A stretch of 64,000 nucleotides of DNA from Kibdelosporangium philippinense (GTDB lineage: Bacteria > Actinomycetota > Actinomycetes > Mycobacteriales > Pseudonocardiaceae), in NCBI RefSeq assembly GCF_021390435.2, contig NZ_JAJVCN010000001.1, positions 1,054,001-1,118,000 of the forward strand, given 5' to 3'. The notes below the pieces were generated by a model. That model had not been told where the DNA came from and did no database searches. It saw only the letters and a list, made by a program, of their open reading frames with translations. This document shows, piece after piece, positions 38,570-46,917 of the stretch. Positions within the stretch are counted from its first letter, which is position 1; each line of letters opens with the position of its first letter. The position numbers and the translations under genes were made by a program.

Positions 38570-39079
38570 ATGGCCACGCTGACCATTTGGCGGTTCGACA
38601 CTCCCGACGGCGCAAGGCAGGCGGTGCGTACGCTCGAGTCCTTGGCCGCGTCGGGTCTGATCAAGCTGCACGACGCGGCGATCGTGTCGTGGGCGGAAGG
38701 TGCGAAGAAGCCGGCGACAAAGCAGTTGCACAACCTCGCGGGCCGGGGTGCGCTCGGCGGAATGTTCTGGGGCATGCTGTTCGGGCTGATTTTCTTCGTG
38801 CCTCTGCTCGGAGCGGCGATCGGGGCGGCGACCGGCGCGCTGGTGGGAGTGTTCTCCGATGTCGGCATCGACGACAGGCTGATCGCCCGGGTTCGTGAGC
38901 AAGTCACCCCGGGCACGTCGGCGTTGTTCCTGTACAGCTCGGATGCCGTGCTGGACAAGATAAAGGAGGCGATGGCCGGTCACGACCAGCCCGAATTGCT
39001 GTTCACCAACCTGTCCAACGAACAGGAAGAAGCCTTGCGAGCGGCATTCGCCGAGGAACCCGACCCGCCGGTGAAGTGA
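38570..39079 (+). CDS. DUF1269-type membrane protein
   Basis: A 169-residue protein with an N-terminal soluble part (MATLTIWRFDTPDGARQA) and a central hydrophobic, Gly-rich hairpin (about 64-105) that forms two membrane-inserted helices with glycine-zipper-like spacing. A charged C-terminus follows. It matches the DUF1269 family; its biochemical role is not known. A strong GGAGGAG ribosome site precedes ATG 38570. It ends eight bases before the GH15 gene, so the two form an operon. Confidence 0.82.
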   Translation: MATLTIWRFDTPDGARQAVRTLESLAASGLIKLHDAAIVSWAEGAKKPATKQLHNLAGRGALGGMFWGMLFGLIFFVPLLGAAIGAATGALVGVFSDVGIDDRLIARVREQVTPGTSALFLYSSDAVLDKIKEAMAGHDQPELLFTNLSNEQEEALRAAFAEEPDPPVK

Positions 39080-39086
39080 GAATCCG

Positions 39087-40967
39087 GTGAACCGCTACCC
39101 GCCGATCGCCGACCACGGCATGGTCGGTGATCTTCAGACTGCCGCACTGGTGTCCGCACAGGGAACGGTCGACTGGTGGTGCACGCCGCGCTTCGATTCC
39201 CCCAGTGTCTTCGCCTCGCTGCTCGACAGCGATCGCGGGGGCTACTGCCGCCTGGCCGCGGATTTGACGGGGGACGACAATGCGACTGTCCGCCAGCTCT
39301 ATCTCTCGGACACAGCCGTCCTCGTCACACGGTTCATGGCCCCGGGCGGGGTCGGCGAGGTCGCGGACTTCATGGAGCCGATCCCCACCGCCACGCCGAC
39401 CGATCGGCATCGCCTGGTGCGGGCCGTCCGGGTGGTCCGGGGCAGCCTGCCTTTCACGCTCACCTGCCGCCCACGGTTCGACTACGGGCGTGCTCCGCAC
39501 ACCCTCGTCTTGAGCGATGACCGCTCGGCGGTCTTCCGGGGCCCCGGAACGGATCTGCATCTCCAGGCCACCGAACCCGTCACACTGCGAGCCGACGACG
39601 GCGACATCGTGGCGCGCTTCACCCTCGCGGCCGGACAAACAGCGGCGGTCGTCTTGACCAGCGTCGCGGGCGACGGCCCCGCCTCACCCGCGCCGTCACT
39701 GAACGGCATCGTCGACGAACTGGAGGCGTGCCGCGCCTTCTGGCTCTCGTGGCTGCGGTCATCCACTTACCGCGGACGCTGGCAGGACATGGTCCACCGC
39801 TCGGCGATCACGCTCAAGCTGCTCACCTACGCTCCGACTGGGGCGCCGATCGCCGCGGCCACCATGGGACTGCCTGAACAGTTCGGTGGCGAGCGCAACT
39901 GGGACTACCGGTACACGTGGATCCGCGACGCTTCCCTGTCGGTCCGTGCCTTGATCGACCTCGGCTTCGCCGAGGAGGCCCACGCCTTCCGTCGATGGCT
40001 ACGCGACCGCCTCGACGCGGGCGGCACCGCCTCGGGCGAGCCGTTGCAGATCATGTATCGGATAGACGGCGACCCCAACCTGACAGAGGAGATCCTCACG
40101 CACCTGGAGGGTTACCGGGGATCAGCGCCGGTACGGGTGGGCAACGCGGCCGCGGACCAGATCCAGCTCGACATCTACGGTGAGGCCGCCGAAGCTTTGA
40201 CCCAGGCAGGCGACATGGGTGCCATCCGGGGCTGGCAGGCCTTCACGAACGTGCTGGACTGGCTCGCCGAGAACTGGGACCGGCCCGACGAGGGCATCTG
40301 GGAAACGCGCGGTGGCCGCAAGGACTTCACCTACAGCCGCCTGATGACCTGGGTCGCCTTCGACAGAGGCATCCGCGCGGCAACGAACTACTCCCGTCCC
40401 GCCGACGTCGCCCGCTGGGCCCAGGTCCGCGACGTCGTCTTCAAACAGATCGTCGAGCGTGGCTGGAGTCCGAATCGGCGAGCGTTCGTCCAACACTACG
40501 ACACCGAGGTTCTGGACGCCTCGCTTCTGCTGATGCCCCGGGTGGGCTTCATCTCTCCGCACGACCCGGCGTGGTTGAGCACTCTCGACGCCATGGACCA
40601 GGAACTGGTGAGTGACAGCCTCGTCTACCGGTACGACCCCGAGGCATCCCCGGACGGCTTGCGCGGCAGCGAGGGAACCTTCAACCTGTGCAGCTTTCTC
40701 TATGTCGAGGCACTCGCCCGCGCCGGCCGGCTCCAGCAGGCCCGGTACGCCTTCGACAAGATGCTCACCTACGCCAACCACGTCGGCCTGTTCGCCGAGG
40801 AGATCGGCCCCTCCGGCGAGCAGCTCGGCAACTTCCCCCAGGCGTTCACGCACCTGGCCCTGGTCGCCGCCGCCATGGCACTCGATGACGAGCTCGCCCT
40901 GGCCGAATCCCGGCCATTCCTGAATCCCACCGCGAGGCCTCGTGGTGAAAGTGGCGCCGATGGCTGA
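39087..40967 (+). CDS. GH15-family glucoamylase/trehalase-like protein
   Basis: A 626-residue cytosolic protein. The N-terminal beta-sandwich begins YPPIADHGMVGDLQTAALVS and GTVDWWCTPRFDSPSVF, typical of the actinobacterial GH15 group. The (alpha/alpha)6 barrel contains NWDYRYTWIRDASLSV with a likely catalytic acid region, and late in the chain GSEGTFNLCSF with the second acidic residue. Members hydrolyse glucosides such as trehalose or maltose. GTG 39087 is used, eight bases after the DUF1269 stop. The next gene starts inside its 3' end. The three-gene unit suggests a link between a membrane protein, sugar hydrolysis and export. Confidence 0.88.
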   Translation: MNRYPPIADHGMVGDLQTAALVSAQGTVDWWCTPRFDSPSVFASLLDSDRGGYCRLAADLTGDDNATVRQLYLSDTAVLVTRFMAPGGVGEVADFMEPIPTATPTDRHRLVRAVRVVRGSLPFTLTCRPRFDYGRAPHTLVLSDDRSAVFRGPGTDLHLQATEPVTLRADDGDIVARFTLAAGQTAAVVLTSVAGDGPASPAPSLNGIVDELEACRAFWLSWLRSSTYRGRWQDMVHRSAITLKLLTYAPTGAPIAAATMGLPEQFGGERNWDYRYTWIRDASLSVRALIDLGFAEEAHAFRRWLRDRLDAGGTASGEPLQIMYRIDGDPNLTEEILTHLEGYRGSAPVRVGNAAADQIQLDIYGEAAEALTQAGDMGAIRGWQAFTNVLDWLAENWDRPDEGIWETRGGRKDFTYSRLMTWVAFDRGIRAATNYSRPADVARWAQVRDVVFKQIVERGWSPNRRAFVQHYDTEVLDASLLLMPRVGFISPHDPAWLSTLDAMDQELVSDSLVYRYDPEASPDGLRGSEGTFNLCSFLYVEALARAGRLQQARYAFDKMLTYANHVGLFAEEIGPSGEQLGNFPQAFTHLALVAAAMALDDELALAESRPFLNPTARPRGESGADG

Positions 40968-42366
40968 AGCACGTACCTACACCGCACCGCGAGGGGTACT
41001 CGTCCCGCTCGCCCTCGCACAGTTCATCTGCAGCTTCGCCGGCTCGAACATGAATGTCATGCTCAAGGACATCAGCAGGGACCTGAATACGACCGTGCAG
41101 GGCGTGCAGGTCACGATCACGATCTTTCTGCTGGTCATGGCCGCACTGATGATTCCCGGCGGCAAGGTGACCGACCGATACGGCCGCAAGCGGTGCTTCA
41201 TGGCAGGTCTCGCCCTGTACGGCGTCGGCGCGGTGCTGAGTGCGGCCTCGCCGGGGCTGGGCGTGCTCATTCTCGGCAACTCGATCCTCGAAGGCGTCGG
41301 TACGGCGATGCTCATCCCGCCGGTCTACATCCTCACGACGCTCCTGTTCACGGACGTGCCTTCCCGCGCCCGCGCGTTCGGGGCCATCATGGCGGCGGGT
41401 GGCGTCGGTGCCGCGGCAGGACCGCTGATCGGCGGGCTCATCACCTCGGCGATCAGCTGGCGCGCGGCCTTCGTGTTCCAGGCTCTGGTGATAGTGCTGA
41501 TCATTCTGCTCGGCCGCCGGATCAAAGACCCACTGCCGCCGGACCCGGCGCGCTCCTTCGACATCCGCGGAGCGGTCCTGTCCGCGGTCGGCATGGTCCT
41601 TTTCGTCATGGGAATCCTGGCGGCCGACGACAACGTCGCGCTGATGCTCATCCTGCTCGTCCTCGGCGCACTCGTGCTGGAGTGGTCTTTCCGGTCGATG
41701 CGCGCCAAAGAGCGGGCCGGCGGCGAGCCACTGGTGTCGACGAGCGTGTTCCGCAATCACATTTCCAATCTCGGTCTTGTCACGCAGCTGACGCAGTGGC
41801 TGTTGCTCATGGGCACGTCGTTCGTGGTGGCGGCGTACCTCCAGGTCGTGCGCGGGTACGACGCGGTCGAGACCGGTGTGATATTCACGGCGGCCACGCT
41901 GGGGCTGCTCGTGTCGTCACTGCTGGCCGAGCGCCTGGCGAAGCGGCGCGCCCAACGAACCCTCATCATCGCCGGCTTCGTCGCGACGATCGCCGGCATA
42001 GGCGTCCTGCTCGCCATCGCGAGCGTCCACCCGAGTTTTTGGGCCTCCCTTCCCGGACTCCTGCTGATCGGACTGGGAGTGGGTGTGATGCTGACCCCGT
42101 CGGTCAACGTCGTGCAGTCGAGCTTCGGCGAGGACCAGCAGGGCGAGATCTCTGGCCTTTCGCGCTGTGTGTCGAACCTCGGCTCCTCGCTCGGTACGGC
42201 CATCGCGGGCACGATCCTCGTCGCCAGCTTCACGTCCCATGCGTACGCCGCCGCGATGATCACGCTGGCGGCCATCGGGCTCGTCGGACTCGCCGCCGCG
42301 ATGTTCCTCCCCAGGGGCCTGGCGGCCGCGGGCATCCCGCCTACGGCGCCGCGTGAGTCCGGCTGA
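40942..42366 (+). CDS. MFS transporter, EmrB/QacA (DHA2) type
   Basis: A 474-residue integral membrane protein with about 14 helices. The MFS motif between helices 2 and 3 is present (GGKVTDRYGRKRCF), as are GNSILEGVGTAMLIPPVY and the motif-C-like GGVGAAAGPLIGGLI typical of drug/proton antiporters. Expected to export a toxic compound or metabolite using the proton gradient. GTG 40942 has GAGG before it and overlaps the GH15 gene by 26 bp; ATG 40960 is an alternative. In both cases translation is coupled to GH15. Confidence 0.87.
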   Translation: MVKVAPMAEARTYTAPRGVLVPLALAQFICSFAGSNMNVMLKDISRDLNTTVQGVQVTITIFLLVMAALMIPGGKVTDRYGRKRCFMAGLALYGVGAVLSAASPGLGVLILGNSILEGVGTAMLIPPVYILTTLLFTDVPSRARAFGAIMAAGGVGAAAGPLIGGLITSAISWRAAFVFQALVIVLIILLGRRIKDPLPPDPARSFDIRGAVLSAVGMVLFVMGILAADDNVALMLILLVLGALVLEWSFRSMRAKERAGGEPLVSTSVFRNHISNLGLVTQLTQWLLLMGTSFVVAAYLQVVRGYDAVETGVIFTAATLGLLVSSLLAERLAKRRAQRTLIIAGFVATIAGIGVLLAIASVHPSFWASLPGLLLIGLGVGVMLTPSVNVVQSSFGEDQQGEISGLSRCVSNLGSSLGTAIAGTILVASFTSHAYAAAMITLAAIGLVGLAAAMFLPRGLAAAGIPPTAPRESG

Positions 42367-42595
42367 ATCGGGATTGCTCTCCTTTTCTTTGCCGCCCTGT
42401 GTTGTTTGCCGAGCCCCGCCGCGGAAAAGCCTCGGAGTGTGCTGGCCTCTTGTGGAAACCGAAAGCAGCGGCAAAACTGTGGTTGTCCACTCGTTCCTGA
42501 CGAGCCGCGCGATGCCGTTGCCGCAGTCGAGGCCGCAGTCGAGGGGTGGGTGGGAATCGCTCTAGGAATGGCCGCACACCTCGATACCCGGAGCT

Positions 42596-44689
42596 GTGAT
42601 GACACGCGCCGGTTCGCGTGACGTGATGATGGGCAATCTTCCCGCCGAGGTCACTAGTTTTGTCGGTCGTCGACGAGAAGTGGCTGCGGCGAAGCGGCTG
42701 TTGCGTCGGCATCGGCTGGTTACGTTGACCGGTGGTGCGGGGGTGGGCAAGACCCGGCTTGCCTTGCGGACAGCCGGGCAGTTGATGGACGTGTTCCCTG
42801 GTGGGGTGTGGTTGGTTGAGGTGGCCGCACTGGAGGATGACAAGTTCCTGGTCCAGACGGTCGCTGACGTGCTTGGCGTCCGTGATCACTCCGGTCGGCC
42901 GCCGATGGTCGTGCTGACGGAGTTTCTTGAGGACAAGGAATTGTTGTTGGTGCTGGACAATTGCGAGCATTTGGTGGATGCGTGCGCGATGTTGGTGAGC
43001 GATATGTTGCGGGCGGCGCCGGGGTTGCGGGTGTTGGCGACGAGTCGGCAGGTGTTGCGGTCTGGCGGCGAGGCTTTGTTGGAGGTACCGCCGTTGCCGG
43101 TGCCTCAGGCTGAGCGGCCGGTAACGGCTCAGCTGGTGGCGCGGAATGCGGCGGTGCGGTTGTTCGCTGAGCGGGCTGCGGTCGCCCGGCCGGGTTTCAG
43201 GGTTGATGCGGGTAATCGTGCCGCGGTTGTTCGGGTGTGCCGCCGGTTGGAGGGGATACCGCTGGCGATCGAGTTGACCGCGGTCCGGGTGCGGGCGTTG
43301 TCTCTTGATCAGATTTTGGAGCGGTTGGAGAGTTGTTACTTCGAGTTGTTGGCGGAGGGCAGCCGGGCAGCGGTGCCGAGGGTGCGGACGTTGCGGGCGG
43401 CGATCGCGTCGAGTTTCGAGCTCTGTTCGGAGCAGGAGCGCACAGTGTGGTTGCGGGCGTCGGTGTTCACTGGTGCGTTCGACCTGGGGGCCGCGGAGGA
43501 AGTCTGTGCTGACACCGGTATCGCGGGCGAGGACGTGCTCGAGCTGGTGGCTGGGTTGGTGGACAAGTCCGTTCTGGTTCGGACTGACGGCTCTGTGGCG
43601 CGGTTTCGGATGTTGGAGGCTATTCGTCAGTTTGGTGAGCAGGGTCTTGCGTCATCTGGTCGTCAGAGTGTTGTGCGGTTGCGGCATCGGGATTATTACG
43701 CTCGGCTTGCCGAGGTGGCGGAGCGGGAATGGGTGGGGCCGAACGAGTTGGTGTGGTTCGCGTGGTTCCGGCGTGAGCGCGCCAACTTGCGGACCGCGTT
43801 GGAGTTCTGTCTGACCGAGCTCGGCCAGGCGCGTGCCGGGTTGGCGATCGCAGCCTCGCTGTGGAGTTACTGGTGCATCTCGGGTTGGTTCAGCGAGGCT
43901 CGCCACTGGCTCGAAAGCGCGCTGAACCTGGAAAGGGAGTCGAGCCCGGCGCGGGCCAAGGCCCTGTGGGTCAACGGGTTGTTTGCCTTCATGCAGGGCG
44001 ACTCGGCCGCGGGGTGGTCGATGGAGCGGGAGTGTCAGGCCCTGGCAAGGCGTCTGGGCGACGAGCACTCCTTCGCGTACGCCAAGCGGCTTTCCGGGAC
44101 CGCCGCGTTCGTCCGTCTTGACTTCCCGCGCTCGTTGGCGCTGTTCGAGGACGCGCTGACTGGTCTGGCGGACCGCGCCGCGATCTGGATCATCCTGCTG
44201 CAGATGTCAGCCACCCCGTCCATTGCCGGCGAAGATCGTGCTGCGGCCTTCGGTGAACAGTGCCTGAATCTGGTGAACAACCGCGGCGGACCGATGTCCA
44301 AGTCGTGGGCGCTGTGGGTGCATGGTCTCGGGCGGTGGACCGCGGGCCATCGGCAGCTGGCCGATCGGCTGATTCGGGAAGCGCTGCGCACCGGACGCCC
44401 CTTGGATGATCAGTGGGGTACCGCTCACTGCCTGGAAATACTGGCGTGGAACGCGGCAGCGGAACGAAACGCCGAGCGCGCCGCACGGTTGCTCGGGGCC
44501 GCCAGCAGGCTCTGGCAGGCGACCGGGACATCACCGGCCGAACTGCCGCACATCGCCCCGGACCACGCACTCTACGGACGGCGAATCCAACAGGCGCTGG
44601 GAAATGAGGCCCGCACCACCCACTTCAGCGAAGGCGCCAAACTCACCAGCGAGCAGGCCATCGCCTACGCCCTGAGCCACGAGGCGTGA
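42596..44689 (+). CDS. NB-ARC/TPR STAND ATPase lacking the LuxR DNA-binding domain
   Basis: A 697-residue relative of the LuxR-type ATPases: GNLPAEVTSFVGRR, Walker A GGAGVGKT (46-53), [11 protein letters not shown] and GIPLAIELTAVRV, with a TPR-like region ending EQAIAYALSHEA. As in the gene at 23791, the frame stops where the linker to the helix-turn-helix should be, and none is found downstream. Instead a dispersed repeat begins 11 bases after the stop (44700), so loss of the domain may be linked to that element. GTG 42596 or the adjacent ATG is the start. It could act through another regulator or be a dominant partner of intact relatives. Confidence 0.83.
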   Translation: MMTRAGSRDVMMGNLPAEVTSFVGRRREVAAAKRLLRRHRLVTLTGGAGVGKTRLALRTAGQLMDVFPGGVWLVEVAALEDDKFLVQTVADVLGVRDHSGRPPMVVLTEFLEDKELLLVLDNCEHLVDACAMLVSDMLRAAPGLRVLATSRQVLRSGGEALLEVPPLPVPQAERPVTAQLVARNAAVRLFAERAAVARPGFRVDAGNRAAVVRVCRRLEGIPLAIELTAVRVRALSLDQILERLESCYFELLAEGSRAAVPRVRTLRAAIASSFELCSEQERTVWLRASVFTGAFDLGAAEEVCADTGIAGEDVLELVAGLVDKSVLVRTDGSVARFRMLEAIRQFGEQGLASSGRQSVVRLRHRDYYARLAEVAEREWVGPNELVWFAWFRRERANLRTALEFCLTELGQARAGLAIAASLWSYWCISGWFSEARHWLESALNLERESSPARAKALWVNGLFAFMQGDSAAGWSMERECQALARRLGDEHSFAYAKRLSGTAAFVRLDFPRSLALFEDALTGLADRAAIWIILLQMSATPSIAGEDRAAAFGEQCLNLVNNRGGPMSKSWALWVHGLGRWTAGHRQLADRLIREALRTGRPLDDQWGTAHCLEILAWNAAAERNAERAARLLGAASRLWQATGTSPAELPHIAPDHALYGRRIQQALGNEARTTHFSEGAKLTSEQAIAYALSHEA

Positions 44690-44699
44690 ACGCCGGCGG

Positions 44700-44766
44700 T
44701 CTCTGGCGCCACCGCCGAAACGCCCGAAGACAACCAGTATTCGCGGTGCCCCGGCGGCGCCGCCGA
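44700..44766 (-). repeat. Dispersed repeat, family 2, copy 1
   Basis: Contains AAGACAACCAGTATTCGCGG flanked by GC-rich arms (CACCGCCGAAACGCCC before, CCGGCGGCGCCGCC after). The reverse complement of 55173-55240, inside the small element at 55.1-55.3 kb, has the same core and equivalent flanks. No inverted termini are seen around this copy. It lies directly behind the stop of a regulator gene lacking its last domain. Confidence 0.7.
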
Positions 44767-44829
44767 CAATGCCACTGACTTGAGCATTCTAGCTGGTCGC
44801 AAGTGGCGCAGGGTCGACTGCCGGTGACG

Positions 44830-45157
44830 CTTAATGTCCACAATGGACGATTGATCGTCACATCAATCCCGCTTGCGCCACGCGTCACTCCTGTTACCGG
44901 GGTTGGTGCCGTGAAGGTCACCTTCACGGCATCCAATCCAACGCACCAAAAGCCAACGCACCAAAAGTTCCCCTCACGAACCGTCGCGGGCCTGAATGAA
45001 GGCCACTGTGGACAGTCCGCCGTGTGTCAGTGGCGCGGGCACGCCTTGCTTGCGGGCCGGGCCACTCGCGTTGCGCACCTCTGGAGATCAACCTCGCGCC
45101 GCACGCCTGCAGGCCACCTCTGAAGTGCGAGAACTCTCCTAAGTCAGTGGCATTGGC
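44830..45157 (+). repeat. Dispersed intergenic repeat, family 1, copy C
   Basis: Contains GTCCACAATGGAC (about 44837-44849), a perfect hairpin with arms GCCGTGAAGG and CCTTCACGGC (44908-44930), a small local duplication (ACGCACCAAAAG twice near 44940-44965), and the second module ending AAGTCAGTGGCATTGGC. It matches copy A closely from 44966 on, and copy D in reverse. The stretch 44767-44829 and 45158-45209 holds nothing recognised. Confidence 0.78.
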
Positions 45158-45209
45158 GACGCCGAGTCCCGGCTCCGGCCACAGGCAGTCTCTCATCGAA
45201 CGGGGACGA

Positions 45210-46457
45210 CTAGCGGATCGTGGCTCCGTAGAACTGCAAGGAACCCATCGGGCTACCACCCACCGGCCGCAGCAAGGGAGCCCACCACACGATCCGTGAG
45301 CTGTGCTCTTTCGGCGCGTGCGGGCTGCAGTCCGCCGTGTCGAGCACGCCGGCGCTGATCGTGCCGCGCCCGGTCACACCCGCACCGGAGTAGTGGTACA
45401 CCGGACCGCCGCTGTCCCCCCGGGCCGCCGCGCAGCCGGCGACGAGCTCGCCCCGGGTCAGCGGGAACGAGCCGATGGCGACCTGATTGACGTGTGTCAC
45501 GGCAATATTGCAGTGCTCGCCGGTCCGGGCGCCGCCGGTGCAGACAAGGTTGCCAACGAAGTCGGCGGTCGCGCCGATCACGTTCACCGAGGAGCCACTG
45601 CGGGGACCGCGAGTGAAGATGGCACCCCCCGAGCGCGTGTTGATCATCAGATTGTCGCGGGCGTTGTTGTCGTTGATGATGACGCCCATCGTGTCGACCG
45701 CGGGGTTGCCGCCGCCGTCAATCGCGGTCTGGCCATTGTTTCCGCAATGGCCGGCGCTGAGCATGCGGCTCGACCCACCCCAGAGGATCGCGAAGCCGGT
45801 GCTGCAACCACCCACTGGGGTGGTGTAACGGGCACCGCCAAAGTACGGGGCGATGTCGTTCTGGCGATTGAACAGCGGCTCCGGCGCGGATTCGCGCTGC
45901 ACGCGCAGTGGCACCTTCGCGGTGCCTACCGTCCCGGCGCCGGACCGGATGGCCGCAAGGCCGGCGCCGGTGACAGTGATGGTCAGGCCGCTGCCGTCGA
46001 CCTCGGGTCCCACCGACCGGACTTCGGGGTCGGTGGCGAGACGGCTGGTCTCCGCGAGCAGCTCACGTTCGGTGAACGTCGCGGGCCGGAACCTGACCGG
46101 TACCCCCAGCCCACCGGCGAACTCGCGCAGTGTCTGCGACACCTCGCCCTTCCAGTACACGATCAGCTCGCGGTTCGTCGGCGCGGCGATGATGCCGGCG
46201 TACCCGTCGCCCCTCGTCGCGACGATCTTTTCGGCGGCGGCGTTCAACCTGTCCTGCATCGCGAACGTCTCGGCCCACGTTTCGAACCCGGCAGGGACCG
46301 GGGCGGCGGGCTGTACCGAAGCGGGCGCCAGCGACCGCTTGCCAGCGTCGTCGGCTGGTGTGGCGCCGGCCGGTGCGATGCTGGTTCCGATGGCGAGCAG
46401 GACGGCGGACACCACGACCGCGCGGCGCGCCGGACAGTTGATGAGGATCTTCCTCAT
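45210..46457 (-). CDS. Secreted streptogrisin/alpha-lytic-type serine protease
   Basis: A 415-residue prepro-protease. A signal peptide (1-32) and a pro-region of about 165 residues fold-match the alpha-lytic protease prodomain (FAMQDRLNAAAEKI, ELIVYWKGEV). The mature S1 domain starts near 200-215. The triad is His237 (LSAGHCGN), Asp268 (ARDNLMI) and Ser349 (RGDSGGPVY). Cys pairs at 218/238 and elsewhere fit the family disulfides. It is secreted and self-processed, acting on extracellular protein. GGAGG lies seven bases before ATG 46457; the longer frame to 46616 lacks a site. Confidence 0.88.
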   Translation of the reverse strand: MRKILINCPARRAVVVSAVLLAIGTSIAPAGATPADDAGKRSLAPASVQPAAPVPAGFETWAETFAMQDRLNAAAEKIVATRGDGYAGIIAAPTNRELIVYWKGEVSQTLREFAGGLGVPVRFRPATFTERELLAETSRLATDPEVRSVGPEVDGSGLTITVTGAGLAAIRSGAGTVGTAKVPLRVQRESAPEPLFNRQNDIAPYFGGARYTTPVGGCSTGFAILWGGSSRMLSAGHCGNNGQTAIDGGGNPAVDTMGVIINDNNARDNLMINTRSGGAIFTRGPRSGSSVNVIGATADFVGNLVCTGGARTGEHCNIAVTHVNQVAIGSFPLTRGELVAGCAAARGDSGGPVYHYSGAGVTGRGTISAGVLDTADCSPHAPKEHSSRIVWWAPLLRPVGGSPMGSLQFYGATIR

Positions 46458-46917
46458 GTGGGAACCTCCAGGTCTCCCAGTCGGATGGGGCACGGACACG
46501 GGGACGGGCTGCCACCACCGCCCGTGATTCCGTGACCGGTGATGGCACGCCATTCGGTGAGACCTGAAACCATCCTTGAATTGATCTCTCCCGGTCGGCG
46601 TCCATTTATCGGGCATGGTTCATGGACAAGACAAAAGCTCACGATTACCAAGGAGTGGACTCTGAATCGCCGTGACGATCGACTTTTCCCAATTCGCGCA
46701 GCCGCTATCCACTATGGATACTCGAACTACGTGGTTCTTGCGCCGTCCACGGCAATTTCACGATCATGGTCAGATTTTCGGTGTGAACTTGAGTTTCCGC
46801 TGACACCTCCGACGAACGCAAGGGGCCATTGCCCGGCCCGCAATTGATCCAAATTGATGCCTGACTCGGCCCTCATGAACAGTCGCGGGCGTGACCAGTG
46901 CCGGACGACGCAGGCGG
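46458..46917. promoter_or_regulatory. Intergenic region upstream of the protease
   Basis: A 460-bp stretch with lower GC than its surroundings, between the protease (minus) and the end of the SARP gene (minus). The protease promoter should lie near 46458-46700. The 15-bp palindrome TATCCACTATGGATA occupies 46706-46720 and is a good operator candidate, related to other TCCA-N3-TGGA sites in this window. No gene with a ribosome site was found. Confidence 0.45.

Noticed and set aside
46539..46847. Small plus-strand frame of 102 codons
   Set aside because: No ribosome site and no protein-like features; it lies in the protease promoter region.
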